Shown here: positions 47,039 through 55,767 of the stretch, one piece after another
How the letters are laid out: every line of letters begins with the position of its first letter
Position numbering within the stretch: position 1 is the stretch's first letter
Assembly (NCBI GenBank): GCA_016710235.1
Contig: JADJLG010000001.1
Span: 1,911,501 to 1,975,500 of the forward strand
Length of the DNA stretch: 64,000 bases
From: Saprospiraceae bacterium
GTDB taxonomy: Bacteria; Bacteroidota; Bacteroidia; Chitinophagales; Saprospiraceae
Direction: 5' to 3'
Position numbers and translations under genes: made by a program
Notes under the pieces: generated by a model
Databases searched by the model: none
What the model was told of the DNA's origin: nothing
The model's input: only the letters and a program-made list of their open reading frames with translations

Positions 47039-48593
47039 AGAATTTGACCAATTTTTGCGTAAGAAACTTGCCGAATTTCAAACTGTTGAAAGTAAGGATC
47101 CTACCTGGACTCGGCTGGAAGAGAGTTTGAAAGAAGACAAGAAGTTTGATAACAGTATACGTCACAAGCTAAGAGGTATACATACTGGTTCGAAGTTTGC
47201 TACCTGGGAGTATTTTGAGAACAAAAGACGTCTTGCTCATAGACGCAAAATGCAGATCATCTATGCTCGCACAATTGAATCCGTCTTACTGCTGATGTTA
47301 ATTTGGACTGCAAATCGAATATTGGTTCCCGCTGTACTCCATAAAAACGATTTTAGTCAGCACAATACCTTCAAAAAAATTCAAAAAACAGCCGACGATT
47401 ACAAATTTGTAAAAACATTATTCACAGGTCAAACAGAGATCATTACTCAAGGCCAATCGATAATTCAACAATTAGCCTATCAATCCACCAATAATATTGA
47501 TCATACAAATTCAAATAAACTAAATGAGAACAGTACACAAGATATATCACCTAATCAGGTCCCTGTCACACAATATGAGAAGGTTAATAACGCCTTGAGT
47601 CACTACCATGTATTGAGTCGAATTCATGCGGTGGTTATTCCAAATCAAAAAGAAGAATCTTCTACTAGTACTTCTGAGCAAATAATAGAAAGAAGATCTT
47701 CTTTTGATCTGGTAGATCGCAATCAAACCACGACACCAAATATTGGAGATGAAAAGGATCTCAGTATGGAAGATCACCCCAAAAAAATAGAATTGATTCA
47801 GGTATTGCCAAGCATAATCCAAAGAGAACTTGCCTCTCAGAGAAAAGAAATGCCGAATGTAGAACAATCCACCCCTCCCGAGTTGAGAATTGCTGACAGA
47901 CAAGAAAAACATAGAATTGTTGCTCCGGTACAGTTTTCTGTAAGTCAAGGTGTTCGTTTTATCAGGACAAGCTCGGTTGCATTGCACGCAGAGGAATTTC
48001 AATCTCCTAGGGTAGAAACGGCGCCTTACTCAGAATTCGGACTCGCTTTTGTCAATGGAAACTTCCACCTGAGAACGGGTGTTGGGTATTGCCATTTCAA
48101 ATCTTATCCTGATATCCATCTGCTATACACCAGTGATGATTATGTACACAAATTGAGCTACCTCAAGTCAGAATTTCATTTGGTCAATATTCCAATTGCC
48201 ATAGACCGATATTGGAAGCTTTCAGAAGTTTTAGCTGTATTTGGAGGGGCAGGGATGGATCTAAATATTGCAGTCAACAATTCATTTGAGGAGAAAGACA
48301 CGATTCTGCGAAAATCCGGAATTCTACCTTTAAGCAATATTCCAGATCAAGCAAAGGTAAGTGAAAAGGCTTTTAATCAAGGTATAGCTGCCGGAGAAGA
48401 TATTTCTAATAATGCTTTTGTGACAATTGGTTTTAATCTTGGTGTGGAATACAAAATCAACCAAAGACTGAATCTAAACTTTCAAGCACAGTACAAGCAC
48501 ATGGTGAATCCACAATCTTTTGGACCACATCAGGATCGATACCAAATGGTAAACTTGATGGTGGGTCTAAACTATAATCTGCATAGCAAATAA
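47028..48593 (+). CDS. Membrane-anchored protein with C-terminal outer-membrane barrel-like domain
   Basis: 521 residues. The first ~75 residues are charged and cytosolic by position (FDQFLRKKLAEFQTVESKDPTWTRLEESL, and a second similar unit DNSIRHKLRG...TWEYFENKR), as in anti-sigma or sigma-partner N-termini. One membrane helix follows (about 84-103). A long polar linker (about 110-290) leads to ~225 residues of amphipathic strands (FSVSQGVRFIRTSS, FGLAFVNGNFHLRTGVGYCHF, FVTIGFNLGVEYKINQRLNLNFQAQYKHM) resembling the PF13568-like outer membrane barrel. Overlaps the sigma gene by 11 bp. Possibly its membrane-bound regulator; inference. Confidence 0.65.
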   Translation: MRDKEFDQFLRKKLAEFQTVESKDPTWTRLEESLKEDKKFDNSIRHKLRGIHTGSKFATWEYFENKRRLAHRRKMQIIYARTIESVLLLMLIWTANRILVPAVLHKNDFSQHNTFKKIQKTADDYKFVKTLFTGQTEIITQGQSIIQQLAYQSTNNIDHTNSNKLNENSTQDISPNQVPVTQYEKVNNALSHYHVLSRIHAVVIPNQKEESSTSTSEQIIERRSSFDLVDRNQTTTPNIGDEKDLSMEDHPKKIELIQVLPSIIQRELASQRKEMPNVEQSTPPELRIADRQEKHRIVAPVQFSVSQGVRFIRTSSVALHAEEFQSPRVETAPYSEFGLAFVNGNFHLRTGVGYCHFKSYPDIHLLYTSDDYVHKLSYLKSEFHLVNIPIAIDRYWKLSEVLAVFGGAGMDLNIAVNNSFEEKDTILRKSGILPLSNIPDQAKVSEKAFNQGIAAGEDISNNAFVTIGFNLGVEYKINQRLNLNFQAQYKHMVNPQSFGPHQDRYQMVNLMVGLNYNLHSK

Positions 48594-48790
48594 AGTTTTG
48601 GATTTTAAATTGAAATGTTTTTTAATCGTGTTTTTCCCATTAAGTATTTTTATTTTTTTAATATAAATTCATGTGTTGTATAAATGCTTGTCGCCCAGTC
48701 GTATGAAGAGTGCAGTTTAAAAAGATATATCAAACATTATAAAAAAATTCATTTTCTACAAACTTGGCAAGGTTTCTGCATATGTTTATC
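48594..48790. other. intergenic region upstream of the candidate small RNA
   Basis: AT-rich. A TATGTTTA at 48781-48788 approaches the -7 consensus with TTG at 48764-48766 only 14 bp before it, so promoter evidence is weak. Confidence 0.4.
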
Positions 48791-48884
48791 TGTCCAGTAA
48801 AACGGACAACGTACTCAAGAAATTCTGTACGAACAATTTCTGAGGTCGGTTCGCTGGGGGGTATGAGCCGATCTCTTTTTTTTT
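48791..48884 (+). ncRNA. Candidate small RNA ending in a Rho-independent terminator
   Basis: Three successive hairpins with no ORF of note: stem 48791-48795/48804-48808 (5 bp); stem 48818-48824/48835-48841 (7 bp, 10-nt loop); stem 48842-48852/48865-48875 (11 bp with two G-U pairs, 12-nt loop with a G-run) followed at once by nine T. The last is a textbook terminator yet lies 250 bp beyond the nearest upstream gene. Class not recognised. Confidence 0.35.
48842..48884 (+). terminator. Rho-independent terminator
   Basis: 11-bp stem with two G-U pairs and a run of nine T after it; ends either the candidate small RNA or transcripts reading on from the sigma/barrel operon. Confidence 0.75.
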
Positions 48885-49072
48885 GTCCAAAAATGAACAC
48901 GGCCATAGACATCTTTCCCAATATTTCTACTCGTTCTGATGATGAAAACAATAGTTTATTTGTTTTTGATACTTAGGCAATAGAGACAGATAATTGTCAG
49001 TTAAGAATAGACAGATTTTCCATGAAGTCCAATCTGTTTGATTTTTATTTCATAAAAGTACATTTCCTTCAT
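48885..49072. other. intergenic region before the polytopic membrane protein
   Basis: No clear promoter box or gene. The ORF of the next gene could extend to 49022, but that part is not needed for the membrane protein. Confidence 0.4.
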
Positions 49073-50560
49073 ATGAATATTCCTAAAAGCAAGAATTTTT
49101 GGATTTTACAAGGATCTAATGCCCAGAATAAATTATGGATTTTATTTTGTTTGATATTCTTTGCAGGAAAAATTGTCTTTACCTTTTTTCAGCATAAGGC
49201 CAGCATATTAGATGGCGATATGCCCGGTGGTATTCTGCCTTCAAGTGAGTTGGATATGTTATGGGCAAATCCATTGGGCATTTCTACAATCTTAAGTGAT
49301 ACTACTTATGCCAATCCAAATCGCTTTTTCAGCCACTGGACTTTTTATCATTATTTTAATCTGGTACCAGCTAAGCTGCAATTATGGTTTGAACCTATAG
49401 ATAGTGTTTACATTTCTTGTGCGCTTATCAAGACATTCGCTCAGATATGTCTGATTATATTGTTGAGTATAGCTGTTTGTAGTCAATTCAAATCCAGCAA
49501 GAGTTTCTTGCTGATTGCGGCAATGATCATCACACCTTTGTTTCAAACCAATGGATTTCAGTCCAGGATGGGTATTATAGATCCGTCTGTTAGCTATTTA
49601 TTCTTTTATGGGATGCCAATCATTTTTGTGATCCTGTACTTTATTCCGGCATTCTTATCTTGGCAAAACAGAAACGTATTTAGGCCCGACAGATACGTGA
49701 TTTTATATTTATTTGTTGTAGCACTTATTTCTGCATTCAGTGGACCTCTAAATTCCGGAGTGGCGCTGATTTTAAGTTTACTTATATTGTGCTTTGACAT
49801 TGAATCCGTTAAGCTAGTTGGAAAAAATAGTTTGTCTCAAAAGTGGCAAAGTATAACTCAAATCTTTTACAGGAATTACTGGTTGTTACCGATCGTTTTA
49901 TTGTCGGCATACTCATTGTTATTGGGAACACATAATTCGATTAATGCAGCAAATCCACATCATTTATGGGATTTATATAAGCAGTTGCCTCAGGGATTGT
50001 TCTACCTTTTGACTGAGAAAATCGCCTGGCCTGTTTTGATTTTTTCAATCATAGTGTTTTATTTATTTGTACACCCAAATGTTGGAGAAGATCAAAGATT
50101 GAAATTAAGACTTACCGTCAAATTCATACTGGCATTTTCTATCTTTTATTTACTGTTACTTCCACTAGGTGGATTTCGTCCTTATAGACCTCATATCATA
50201 CGATATGATACTTTTCTTCCTATCACCCTTGCTTCTATCTACTTGCTTAGCATGTTGGCTTATCATGCATTATTTATTCATCATTCCAGATATACTAATC
50301 TGATTCGAATGTATGTGTTGGGTATTGTTTTATTTTTTACGATTAGCGATGCAAAGATTACTCAACAGAATAAGTGTCAAAGGATGATGCTTAGCAAATT
50401 GAGAGAAACTCGATCTCCGGTTGTCCAACTCAGCCAGGAGTGCACCATTTTGAGCTGGAACCAAATTCAAAATGCCACAGAATCTCTTTCTCAAGCAAGA
50501 TTGATAAACAGATGGGGAATTACTGACAGCCTTAGATTATTTGAGCAAGTCAGAAATTAA
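49073..50560 (+). CDS. Polytopic membrane protein, unknown
   Basis: 495 residues from the ATG at 49073 (the in-frame ATG at 49022 adds 17 residues). About ten hydrophobic segments are visible, starting with LWILFCLIFFAGKIVFTFF (~19-37), with long loops between the first two (DGDMPGGILPSSELDMLWANP). The layout, with a large first loop and many helices, recalls GT-C type glycosyltransferases or O-antigen-related membrane proteins, but no catalytic motif can be named. Stands alone, convergent with the sigma/anti-sigma genes to its right. Confidence 0.6.
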   Translation: MNIPKSKNFWILQGSNAQNKLWILFCLIFFAGKIVFTFFQHKASILDGDMPGGILPSSELDMLWANPLGISTILSDTTYANPNRFFSHWTFYHYFNLVPAKLQLWFEPIDSVYISCALIKTFAQICLIILLSIAVCSQFKSSKSFLLIAAMIITPLFQTNGFQSRMGIIDPSVSYLFFYGMPIIFVILYFIPAFLSWQNRNVFRPDRYVILYLFVVALISAFSGPLNSGVALILSLLILCFDIESVKLVGKNSLSQKWQSITQIFYRNYWLLPIVLLSAYSLLLGTHNSINAANPHHLWDLYKQLPQGLFYLLTEKIAWPVLIFSIIVFYLFVHPNVGEDQRLKLRLTVKFILAFSIFYLLLLPLGGFRPYRPHIIRYDTFLPITLASIYLLSMLAYHALFIHHSRYTNLIRMYVLGIVLFFTISDAKITQQNKCQRMMLSKLRETRSPVVQLSQECTILSWNQIQNATESLSQARLINRWGITDSLRLFEQVRN

Positions 50561-50591
50561 GTTATATACTAAAAATCAGTAAGGTAAAATT

Positions 50592-50822
50592 TTACTTTCC
50601 CAGAGAATTTTTAATTCTGGCGATAAGTCCCGGAGAAACAGGGTGTCTTTGGACTCTTTCCTTCAATTTTTCGCGGATGTTTTTTTCGCGATTAAACTGA
50701 GCCATGCCCTCAGGATTTTGGGCAATTCTTTGTATTAGATCTTTTTGATCATCTTCATTTAGACTTCGATCTAAATACATGTTAATTTTCTGACTGAGTT
50801 CATTGGAAGTAAAATTGTCCAT
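50592..50822 (-). CDS. Small soluble anti-sigma-like protein
   Basis: 76 residues, all charged and helical, no membrane segment: SQKINMYLDRSLNEDDQKDLIQRIAQNPEGMAQFNREKNIREKLKERVQRHPVSPGLIARIKNSL. The layout (short amphipathic helices with LxxxL, NPEGMAQF...REKLK) is that of anti-sigma factor fragments of Bacteroidota which follow ECF sigma genes. It starts 9 bp after the sigma gene stop. Without an anchor it would act in the cytosol. No ZAS (HxxxCxxC) zinc motif is present. Role as anti-sigma is inferred from position. Confidence 0.6.
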   Translation of the reverse strand: MDNFTSNELSQKINMYLDRSLNEDDQKDLIQRIAQNPEGMAQFNREKNIREKLKERVQRHPVSPGLIARIKNSLGK

Positions 50823-50831
50823 ATGTATTTT

Positions 50832-51482
50832 TTAATTGTCGTCGTTCATATTTTTTTGATTTTTGTCACCCCTGTAATCTTTATAACCTAAAGACTTGGC
50901 ATAATCCTCCAATTTTTCTTTGAGCATATTTCTGGCTCTAAACAATCTTGACCGAACCGTACCAACAGGGATGTCAATAATTTTTGCAATCTCTTCGTAA
51001 CTGAATCCTTCAATATCACACAAGAGGATCACTGTTTTGAAATCCACCGGCATGGAATTGAGAGCAGCTTCCACCTCATCTCCCATCATATTGTCGAAAA
51101 TCTCCTCTCTCAGATCTACATAGCTTGAGATATGCGTCTGATCATCACCGTCCTGATAGGCAGAAGACTCTTCATAATCAACTTGCATCGGCCGCTTATT
51201 TTTTTTGCGGTAGTTGTTGATGTATGCGTTCTTCAATATTTTAAACAACCAAGCCTTCGCATTAGTTCCCTCCTCGAATTTATCGATAAAGCGGAAAGCC
51301 TTCATGTATGTTTCTTGCACTAAATCAGCAGCATCATCTTCATTATAAGTCAAATGAAAGGCAAAAGTATTGAGTGCTTCTGCATGGGGCAGGAACTCTT
51401 GTTCAAAGCGGAGGTGGTCTGCTGGTGGAGCCTTTTTCAAAGATTTTGAGATTTTAATGCAAAGAAATGATATTTCTAGCAA
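50832..51482 (-). CDS. ECF-type sigma factor
   Basis: About 216 residues. The start is uncertain: the frame opens with a TTG at 51482 and has no ATG before the conserved part. Region 2 has LNTFAFHLTYNEDDAADLVQETYMKAFRFIDKF and AWLFKILKNAYINNYRKK; region 4 has ALNSMPVDFKTVILLCDIEGFSYEEIAKIIDIPVGTVRSRLFRARNML. It looks like the widespread Bacteroidota ECF group found beside short anti-sigma genes. It ends an operon-like run of minus-strand genes from trxA. Confidence 0.88.
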   Translation of the reverse strand: MLEISFLCIKISKSLKKAPPADHLRFEQEFLPHAEALNTFAFHLTYNEDDAADLVQETYMKAFRFIDKFEEGTNAKAWLFKILKNAYINNYRKKNKRPMQVDYEESSAYQDGDDQTHISSYVDLREEIFDNMMGDEVEAALNSMPVDFKTVILLCDIEGFSYEEIAKIIDIPVGTVRSRLFRARNMLKEKLEDYAKSLGYKDYRGDKNQKNMNDDN

Positions 51483-51499
51483 TATATCGCTTTTCGGCT

Positions 51500-51904
51500 T
51501 CAGATATCATCCCAATCGAAAAAGTCTAGTTTGTACTCTTCCAAATCTCGGCGTTCTTTCTTAGTAGGTCTGCCGGTTCCTTTGTCACGGATTTCGGCTT
51601 TATTTTTACCGATATAAAAACTATTGAATTTTTGTAATTCATCTTCGGATGTCTGATTTTCATAAGCAAGTATAGCCTCAGGAGCAGAGACTCTTTTGCT
51701 GATGGGTTTGATGACTTTGAATAGAAAGCTGAATCCGTTTTTGCGCACCTCGAGTACTTGGCCTGACTGAACCAAGTAAGATGGTTTTATTTCTGAATTT
51801 CCAATGCTGATCTTTCCTGCTTTGCAAGCGTCTGTAGAGGCAGTTCTGGACTTGTAAATCCTGACGGCCCACAGCCACTTGTCCACACGTATCTTTTCAG
51901 ACAT
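51500..51904 (-). CDS. S4-domain RNA-binding protein, Hsp15-like
   Basis: 134 residues. An N-terminal S4 RNA-binding domain (about 5-65): IRVDKWLWAVRIYKSRTASTDACKAGKISIGN..IKPSYLVQSGQVLEV. A basic/acidic tail follows with GTGRPTKKERRDLEEY, typical of Hsp15 (HslR) homologues, which bind 50S subunits carrying stalled nascent chains. Its start overlaps the end of the polyphosphate kinase gene by 8 bp. Confidence in the S4/Hsp15 family is good; the exact role in this phylum is not established. Confidence 0.85.
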   Translation of the reverse strand: MSEKIRVDKWLWAVRIYKSRTASTDACKAGKISIGNSEIKPSYLVQSGQVLEVRKNGFSFLFKVIKPISKRVSAPEAILAYENQTSEDELQKFNSFYIGKNKAEIRDKGTGRPTKKERRDLEEYKLDFFDWDDI

Positions 51905-52643
51905 TCTTGAGCGTAGGATATTTGGGTTTTAGGCTTTTTAATGCATCGCGGACAATGAGGGCCACGCAATAATTGCGATACCATCTCTGGTCGGATGGAA
52001 TAATATGCCAAGGATATTTACTTCCGTTGAAGGCTGCTTCATAGGCTTTCATATATTGATCCCACAATTTACTCTCCTCGAAATCGGCGGCATTATACTT
52101 CCATTGTTTTTCCGGATGCGTTTTACGTTCTTCGAGTTTTTCCAATTGTTTTTCGTGTGAAAGATGGAGATAAAATTTGAGTATAGTAGTGTTGTTATCC
52201 TGTACGAGCAAATGCTCAAATTGGTTGATGGACTCCAATCTGTTTTTTGCCTTTTTGTCATCAATCCATTTATGTACTTTTTGGATTAATATATCTTCAT
52301 AATGTGATCTGATGAATAATTTTATCTGTCCTTTGGCCGGAACGACTTTATGGACTCTCCAAAGAAAATCGTGGGCAAATTCCTCTTCGCTAGGTTTTTT
52401 AAATGGATGTGCATCTACCACAAGTGGAGGACAATATTTGAATACCGTTTTAGCTACACCATCTTTTCCACTGGCGTCCATACCTTGAAGGACGATTAAA
52501 ATATTGTTTCTCTTTTCAGCATATAGTTTTTCGGAGAGCTCACCTATTTCCTTAGTGAGTTCTTTCAGTTTTTCCTTGTACTCTGATTTGTCTATTTTTT
52601 TTTGGGCTTTCGAAGAAATTTTGGAGAGGTTAATCTTTGCCAT
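51897..52643 (-). CDS. Polyphosphate kinase 2 family protein
   Basis: 248 residues, single PPK2 domain. Walker A GMDASGKDG (54-62), lid region PFKKPSEEEFAHDFLWRVHKVVPAKGQI, then the Walker B-like KLFIRSHYEDIL (usually IFNRSHYEDVL; here Asn is Ile), and WKYNAADFEES, YPWHIIPSDQRWYRNY. PPK2 proteins move phosphate between polyphosphate and nucleotides. The short length and motifs fit the class III-like group (AMP/ADP as acceptor), but the class is inferred. It begins 12 bp after the DUF58 gene and overlaps the S4 gene. Confidence 0.87.
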   Translation of the reverse strand: MAKINLSKISSKAQKKIDKSEYKEKLKELTKEIGELSEKLYAEKRNNILIVLQGMDASGKDGVAKTVFKYCPPLVVDAHPFKKPSEEEFAHDFLWRVHKVVPAKGQIKLFIRSHYEDILIQKVHKWIDDKKAKNRLESINQFEHLLVQDNNTTILKFYLHLSHEKQLEKLEERKTHPEKQWKYNAADFEESKLWDQYMKAYEAAFNGSKYPWHIIPSDQRWYRNYCVALIVRDALKSLKPKYPTLKNV

Positions 52644-52655
52644 TTGAATGATATT

Positions 52656-53585
52656 TTATTGTAGCATTTTTTTTCTTTTCAAAAAGAAACTTTGTAAAAT
52701 GTAATCATATCCCAAATTGATATCCGCTTCTATATATTCGATGCGATGTTGGATGCTTCGGGCATGAATATTTTGTCGGAATTCACTCATTTGTTTTTTG
52801 TACGCTTCTCTGATTTGATGAGCCTGGAGTCTTACTTTCTCACCTGTCTCTATATCTACAAACAAATAAGGCCGATTTTCAAATTCAAACTCGAGTTCAA
52901 ATTTGTGATCCATCACATGGAATAATATGACCTCGTGTTTATTGTGTTTGAGGTGATTAACAGCTGAAAAAAGATCATCCAATTTGGAAGTATCTTCAAA
53001 AAGGTCACTGAAAATAATAATCAATGATCTGCGATGGATCTGTTCTGCAACTTCATGCAGAGTTTGAATTGCATTTGTGCCGCGATTTGATTCGGATATT
53101 TGCATCACTCTGTCAAGGTGAGAGAGCAGTAACTTGTAATGAGTGGTATTGGATTTGACAGGAGTATGGACACGTATCTGGTCATCAAAAAGAGTCAGAC
53201 CGAAAGCATCGCGTTGTCGCTTCAGCACATTCATGATACAGGCAGCTCCGAGGGCTGAAAATTTAAACTTATTTAATATTAAACCACCCGAAAGTTGTTC
53301 TTCAGGAAAAAACATGGAAGAAGACATATCTACTACTATCTGACATCTCAGATTGGTTTCTTCTTCATATTTCTTAGAAAATAATTTTTCACTCCTGGCA
53401 AATACTTTCCAATCAATGTCTTTAGTAGATTCTCCCTGATTGTACAATCTGTGTTCTGCAAACTCTACACTAAACCCATGAAATGGTGATTTGTGCAATC
53501 CAATGATAAATCCTTCCACGACCTGTTCGGCCAATAGTTCCAGATGGTTGAATGCTTGTACCGGATATGAATCAAAAAAACTCAT
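52656..53585 (-). CDS. DUF58 protein with von Willebrand A-like domain
   Basis: 309 residues. DUF58 signature: HKSPFHGFSVEFAEHRLYNQGESTKDIDWKVFARSEKLFSKKYEEETNL (about 31-79, in parts), followed by a vWA-like Rossmann domain with MIDAS start DMSSSM (86-91) and a second Asp/Thr in GTNAIQTLHEVAEQI. Such proteins are often next to MoxR ATPases, which assemble enzyme complexes; none is seen here, though the next gene upstream (trxA) is 54 bp away. Cytosolic. Confidence 0.85.
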   Translation of the reverse strand: MSFFDSYPVQAFNHLELLAEQVVEGFIIGLHKSPFHGFSVEFAEHRLYNQGESTKDIDWKVFARSEKLFSKKYEEETNLRCQIVVDMSSSMFFPEEQLSGGLILNKFKFSALGAACIMNVLKRQRDAFGLTLFDDQIRVHTPVKSNTTHYKLLLSHLDRVMQISESNRGTNAIQTLHEVAEQIHRRSLIIIFSDLFEDTSKLDDLFSAVNHLKHNKHEVILFHVMDHKFELEFEFENRPYLFVDIETGEKVRLQAHQIREAYKKQMSEFRQNIHARSIQHRIEYIEADINLGYDYILQSFFLKRKKMLQ

Positions 53586-53639
53586 TCATTGGAGTGATTT
53601 CTGTCTTGCTGACAAAAAATCTACACAAGATGGAAAGTC

Positions 53640-53957
53640 TTAAATTAAAGCTTCAATCTTCGCTTTCAAAGTTGCTTTGGTGGCTGTACCTACGTGTTTC
53701 TCTACTACTTTTCCATCTTTCAAAAATAATATTGTAGGGATACCACGAACGCCGTACTGGGTAGTAACTTGTGGATTATGGTCCACATTTAGTTTACCTA
53801 TTTTTACATTGCCGGAGTACTCTTTGGACAGCTCGTCGATCACAGGAGAAACGAGTCTGCATGGTCCGCACCATTCTGCCCAAAAATCTACTACTGCGAT
53901 ATTACCTTCTTGAAGGGCTTCTGTCTCAAAATTTTGATCAGTAAATTCAAATGCCAT
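53640..53957 (-). CDS. trxA: Thioredoxin
   Basis: 105 residues, canonical length. Active site WCGPC (29-33), cis-Pro in RGIPTILFLKDGK (about 74-86), and the usual start FTDQNFETEAL. Cytosolic disulfide reductase. It leads a run of minus-strand genes (DUF58, PPK2, Hsp15-like, sigma) but is 54 bp from the next and may have its own ending. Confidence 0.96.
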   Translation of the reverse strand: MAFEFTDQNFETEALQEGNIAVVDFWAEWCGPCRLVSPVIDELSKEYSGNVKIGKLNVDHNPQVTTQYGVRGIPTILFLKDGKVVEKHVGTATKATLKAKIEALI

Positions 53958-54094
53958 TTTTCAAATCTTTTTGAATCTAAGTAACGCCGAATCGCTATTT
54001 TTAGTTCAAGCAAAAACCCAGCTCTGAAGTAAGCTTATATCTTAATCAACAAAATTGTTGAGACTTTCACCTTTGAGATGGTTACTTTGCAGGA

Positions 54095-55186
54095 TTGAAT
54101 TCAAATTTTGACGTGATCTCAACAAGAAAACTCGTATATTTCAGTGTAGTATTCTTTGGCCTCTTCCTCATGGGCTTGTCTTCAGCGTTGCTGTTCGGCC
54201 CCGGTTTTTCTGATCTGTTCTACCCACATTTTGTTTATCCCGCTTTTAGGCAGTTTTGGTGGATTGTCAGTTTGGGTAATCGAGTGGGCATGATCTATGT
54301 TTGGATCGTGACACTCATATTATGGCTGTTTTTTAGACTCAGAAGAGTGTGGAAACTTGGCACAGGTTGGATAGGATTCGCTGCCGAGATAACTGCATTA
54401 GCAGTATTGCATTTCTCCTGGTTTTATCTTTCGTGGGGTTTTCTTTATTTGCAAAAACCAATGCGGGATCGTCTCGAGTTGAATAAGCCGGTAAGCAGGG
54501 ACGAATACTTAAATGAATTGTATGCCACTACAGATCGATTGATCAGTATCCGCAAGCGATTGGCTAATTCTAACGACGAACTGGTCAATCTTCATTTGAC
54601 CGAAAATGAAATCATCCAGCTTGGTGGTAGAGTTCATCAATGTATGCTCAAGTTGGGATTGAAGGGAGTCGATGTGGGAATTGTAAAATCTGTTCATCCA
54701 GCAGGGACATTATTGGTTTGGGCTGCATCAGGAGTTTATTGGCCGTTTGCAGGACAAGGATATTATGATCCGGGTATAGATATTGTCCAACAAGCATTTA
54801 CTGTAGCACATGAATACGGACATGTTTTCGGATGGACAGACGAGGGAGAATGCAATTTAATAGCCTACTTAGCCTTGCAGAACAGTGATAATAACTTATG
54901 GGAGTACAATGCGGAATATACGCTGTGGAGGTATTTTGTGAGTGGACTATCCAAAAATGATGATGATATTTATAGAGAAATAATCGATTGTCTGCCGGAG
55001 GAAATTCGAAGAGATCAAGAGCGAGTTAAACATAAACTAGATGCTTTTCCGGAGATATTTAGCACATTCAGGGCATGGTTTTATGATTTTTATCTGAAGA
55101 CCAATCAAGTCCAGGGAGCGTCCCGGAGCTACCACCAGATGGTCTATTGGAAAATAAATATGGACAAGCGAAAGGAGCCTTTATAG
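54095..55186 (+). CDS. DUF3810-like membrane protein with HExxH motif
   Basis: About 363 residues from a TTG start at 54095. Three membrane segments lie in the first third (about 12-32, 55-80 and 98-118). The soluble part carries AHEYGHVFGWTDEGECNLIAYLA (about 238-260), where HEYGH (239-243) gives the HExxH zinc motif and the downstream EGECN supplies a third acidic ligand, an arrangement like gluzincins. DUF3810 proteins typically show AHQ-x-G in place of HEYGH, so this one could be an active peptidase. Upstream motif LLVWAASGVYWPFAGQGYY is also of the family. Ends at a good terminator. Confidence 0.75.
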   Translation: MNSNFDVISTRKLVYFSVVFFGLFLMGLSSALLFGPGFSDLFYPHFVYPAFRQFWWIVSLGNRVGMIYVWIVTLILWLFFRLRRVWKLGTGWIGFAAEITALAVLHFSWFYLSWGFLYLQKPMRDRLELNKPVSRDEYLNELYATTDRLISIRKRLANSNDELVNLHLTENEIIQLGGRVHQCMLKLGLKGVDVGIVKSVHPAGTLLVWAASGVYWPFAGQGYYDPGIDIVQQAFTVAHEYGHVFGWTDEGECNLIAYLALQNSDNNLWEYNAEYTLWRYFVSGLSKNDDDIYREIIDCLPEEIRRDQERVKHKLDAFPEIFSTFRAWFYDFYLKTNQVQGASRSYHQMVYWKINMDKRKEPL

Positions 55187-55192
55187 GTAAAA

Positions 55193-55225
55193 AAATAGCT
55201 TCCAAGAGGAAGCTATTTAAATTAA
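55193..55225. terminator. Bidirectional Rho-independent terminator
   Basis: Perfect 11-bp stem (55193-55203 with 55208-55218) with a 4-nt loop and A/T flanks on both sides. It serves the rightward DUF3810-like gene and the leftward HTH gene. Confidence 0.85.
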
Positions 55226-55279
55226 TTTTAGGTAAGGTAATATTTTAGACTCTCTTTGGAGAGAAAAATATTTCAATTT

Positions 55280-55531
55280 TTAATTGGCGCTTTCATTGAT
55301 GATTTTTTTTGCAAGGTTTATAATCGCTTCATTGTCTATTTGAACGATTCCCCCGTTAGGACCGGGTTGTATATGGTTGCCGGAATTGGCCAAGTGATGT
55401 GCTCCAAAGTAGTTTCTTACAGTCTCTTCATCTAAATTTAATTCATCTGCTATTCGCTTAATGCCGCCGTGCGGCAATTTGTGTTTAATTTCTCTCAACT
55501 CGTCAAATGAAATATACATAATCTTTTGCAT
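55280..55531 (-). CDS. Small helix-turn-helix protein
   Basis: 83 residues (79 if the second Met is used). The first half has an HTH pattern: FDELREIKHKLPHGGIKRIADELNLDEETVRNYFGAHH, where IKRIADEL...DEETVRNYF is the recognition region. The Gly/Pro-rich middle (HIQPGPNGGIVQ) and last helix (EAIINLAKKIINES) match a short DNA-binding protein common in Bacteroidota. No partner gene nearby. Function unknown. Confidence 0.7.
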   Translation of the reverse strand: MQKIMYISFDELREIKHKLPHGGIKRIADELNLDEETVRNYFGAHHLANSGNHIQPGPNGGIVQIDNEAIINLAKKIINESAN

Positions 55532-55767
55532 TTAAATAGGTTAGTAATAAAATGACCCATCAATATAGGACGATATCAAATGCTGTGCAAGAAAAAATTA
55601 TTTTTTTTCGGATGAAAATTTAAAGCCAGACAGCTTCCCATTTTTTTGCTTGATTCCAAAGATTATAATAATATAGTCTTCCAAGTTCAATCCCTGTCTT
55701 CAAGATGTAGTAAAATTTTGATCAACTCGGTTTCAAATCCTAATATCATACACGATTACAAGCACCA

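Noticed and set aside
48730..48951. 73-residue minus-strand ORF over the small RNA candidate
   Set aside because: No recognisable family; the plus-strand terminator structure argues for RNA on the other strand. Not fully excluded.
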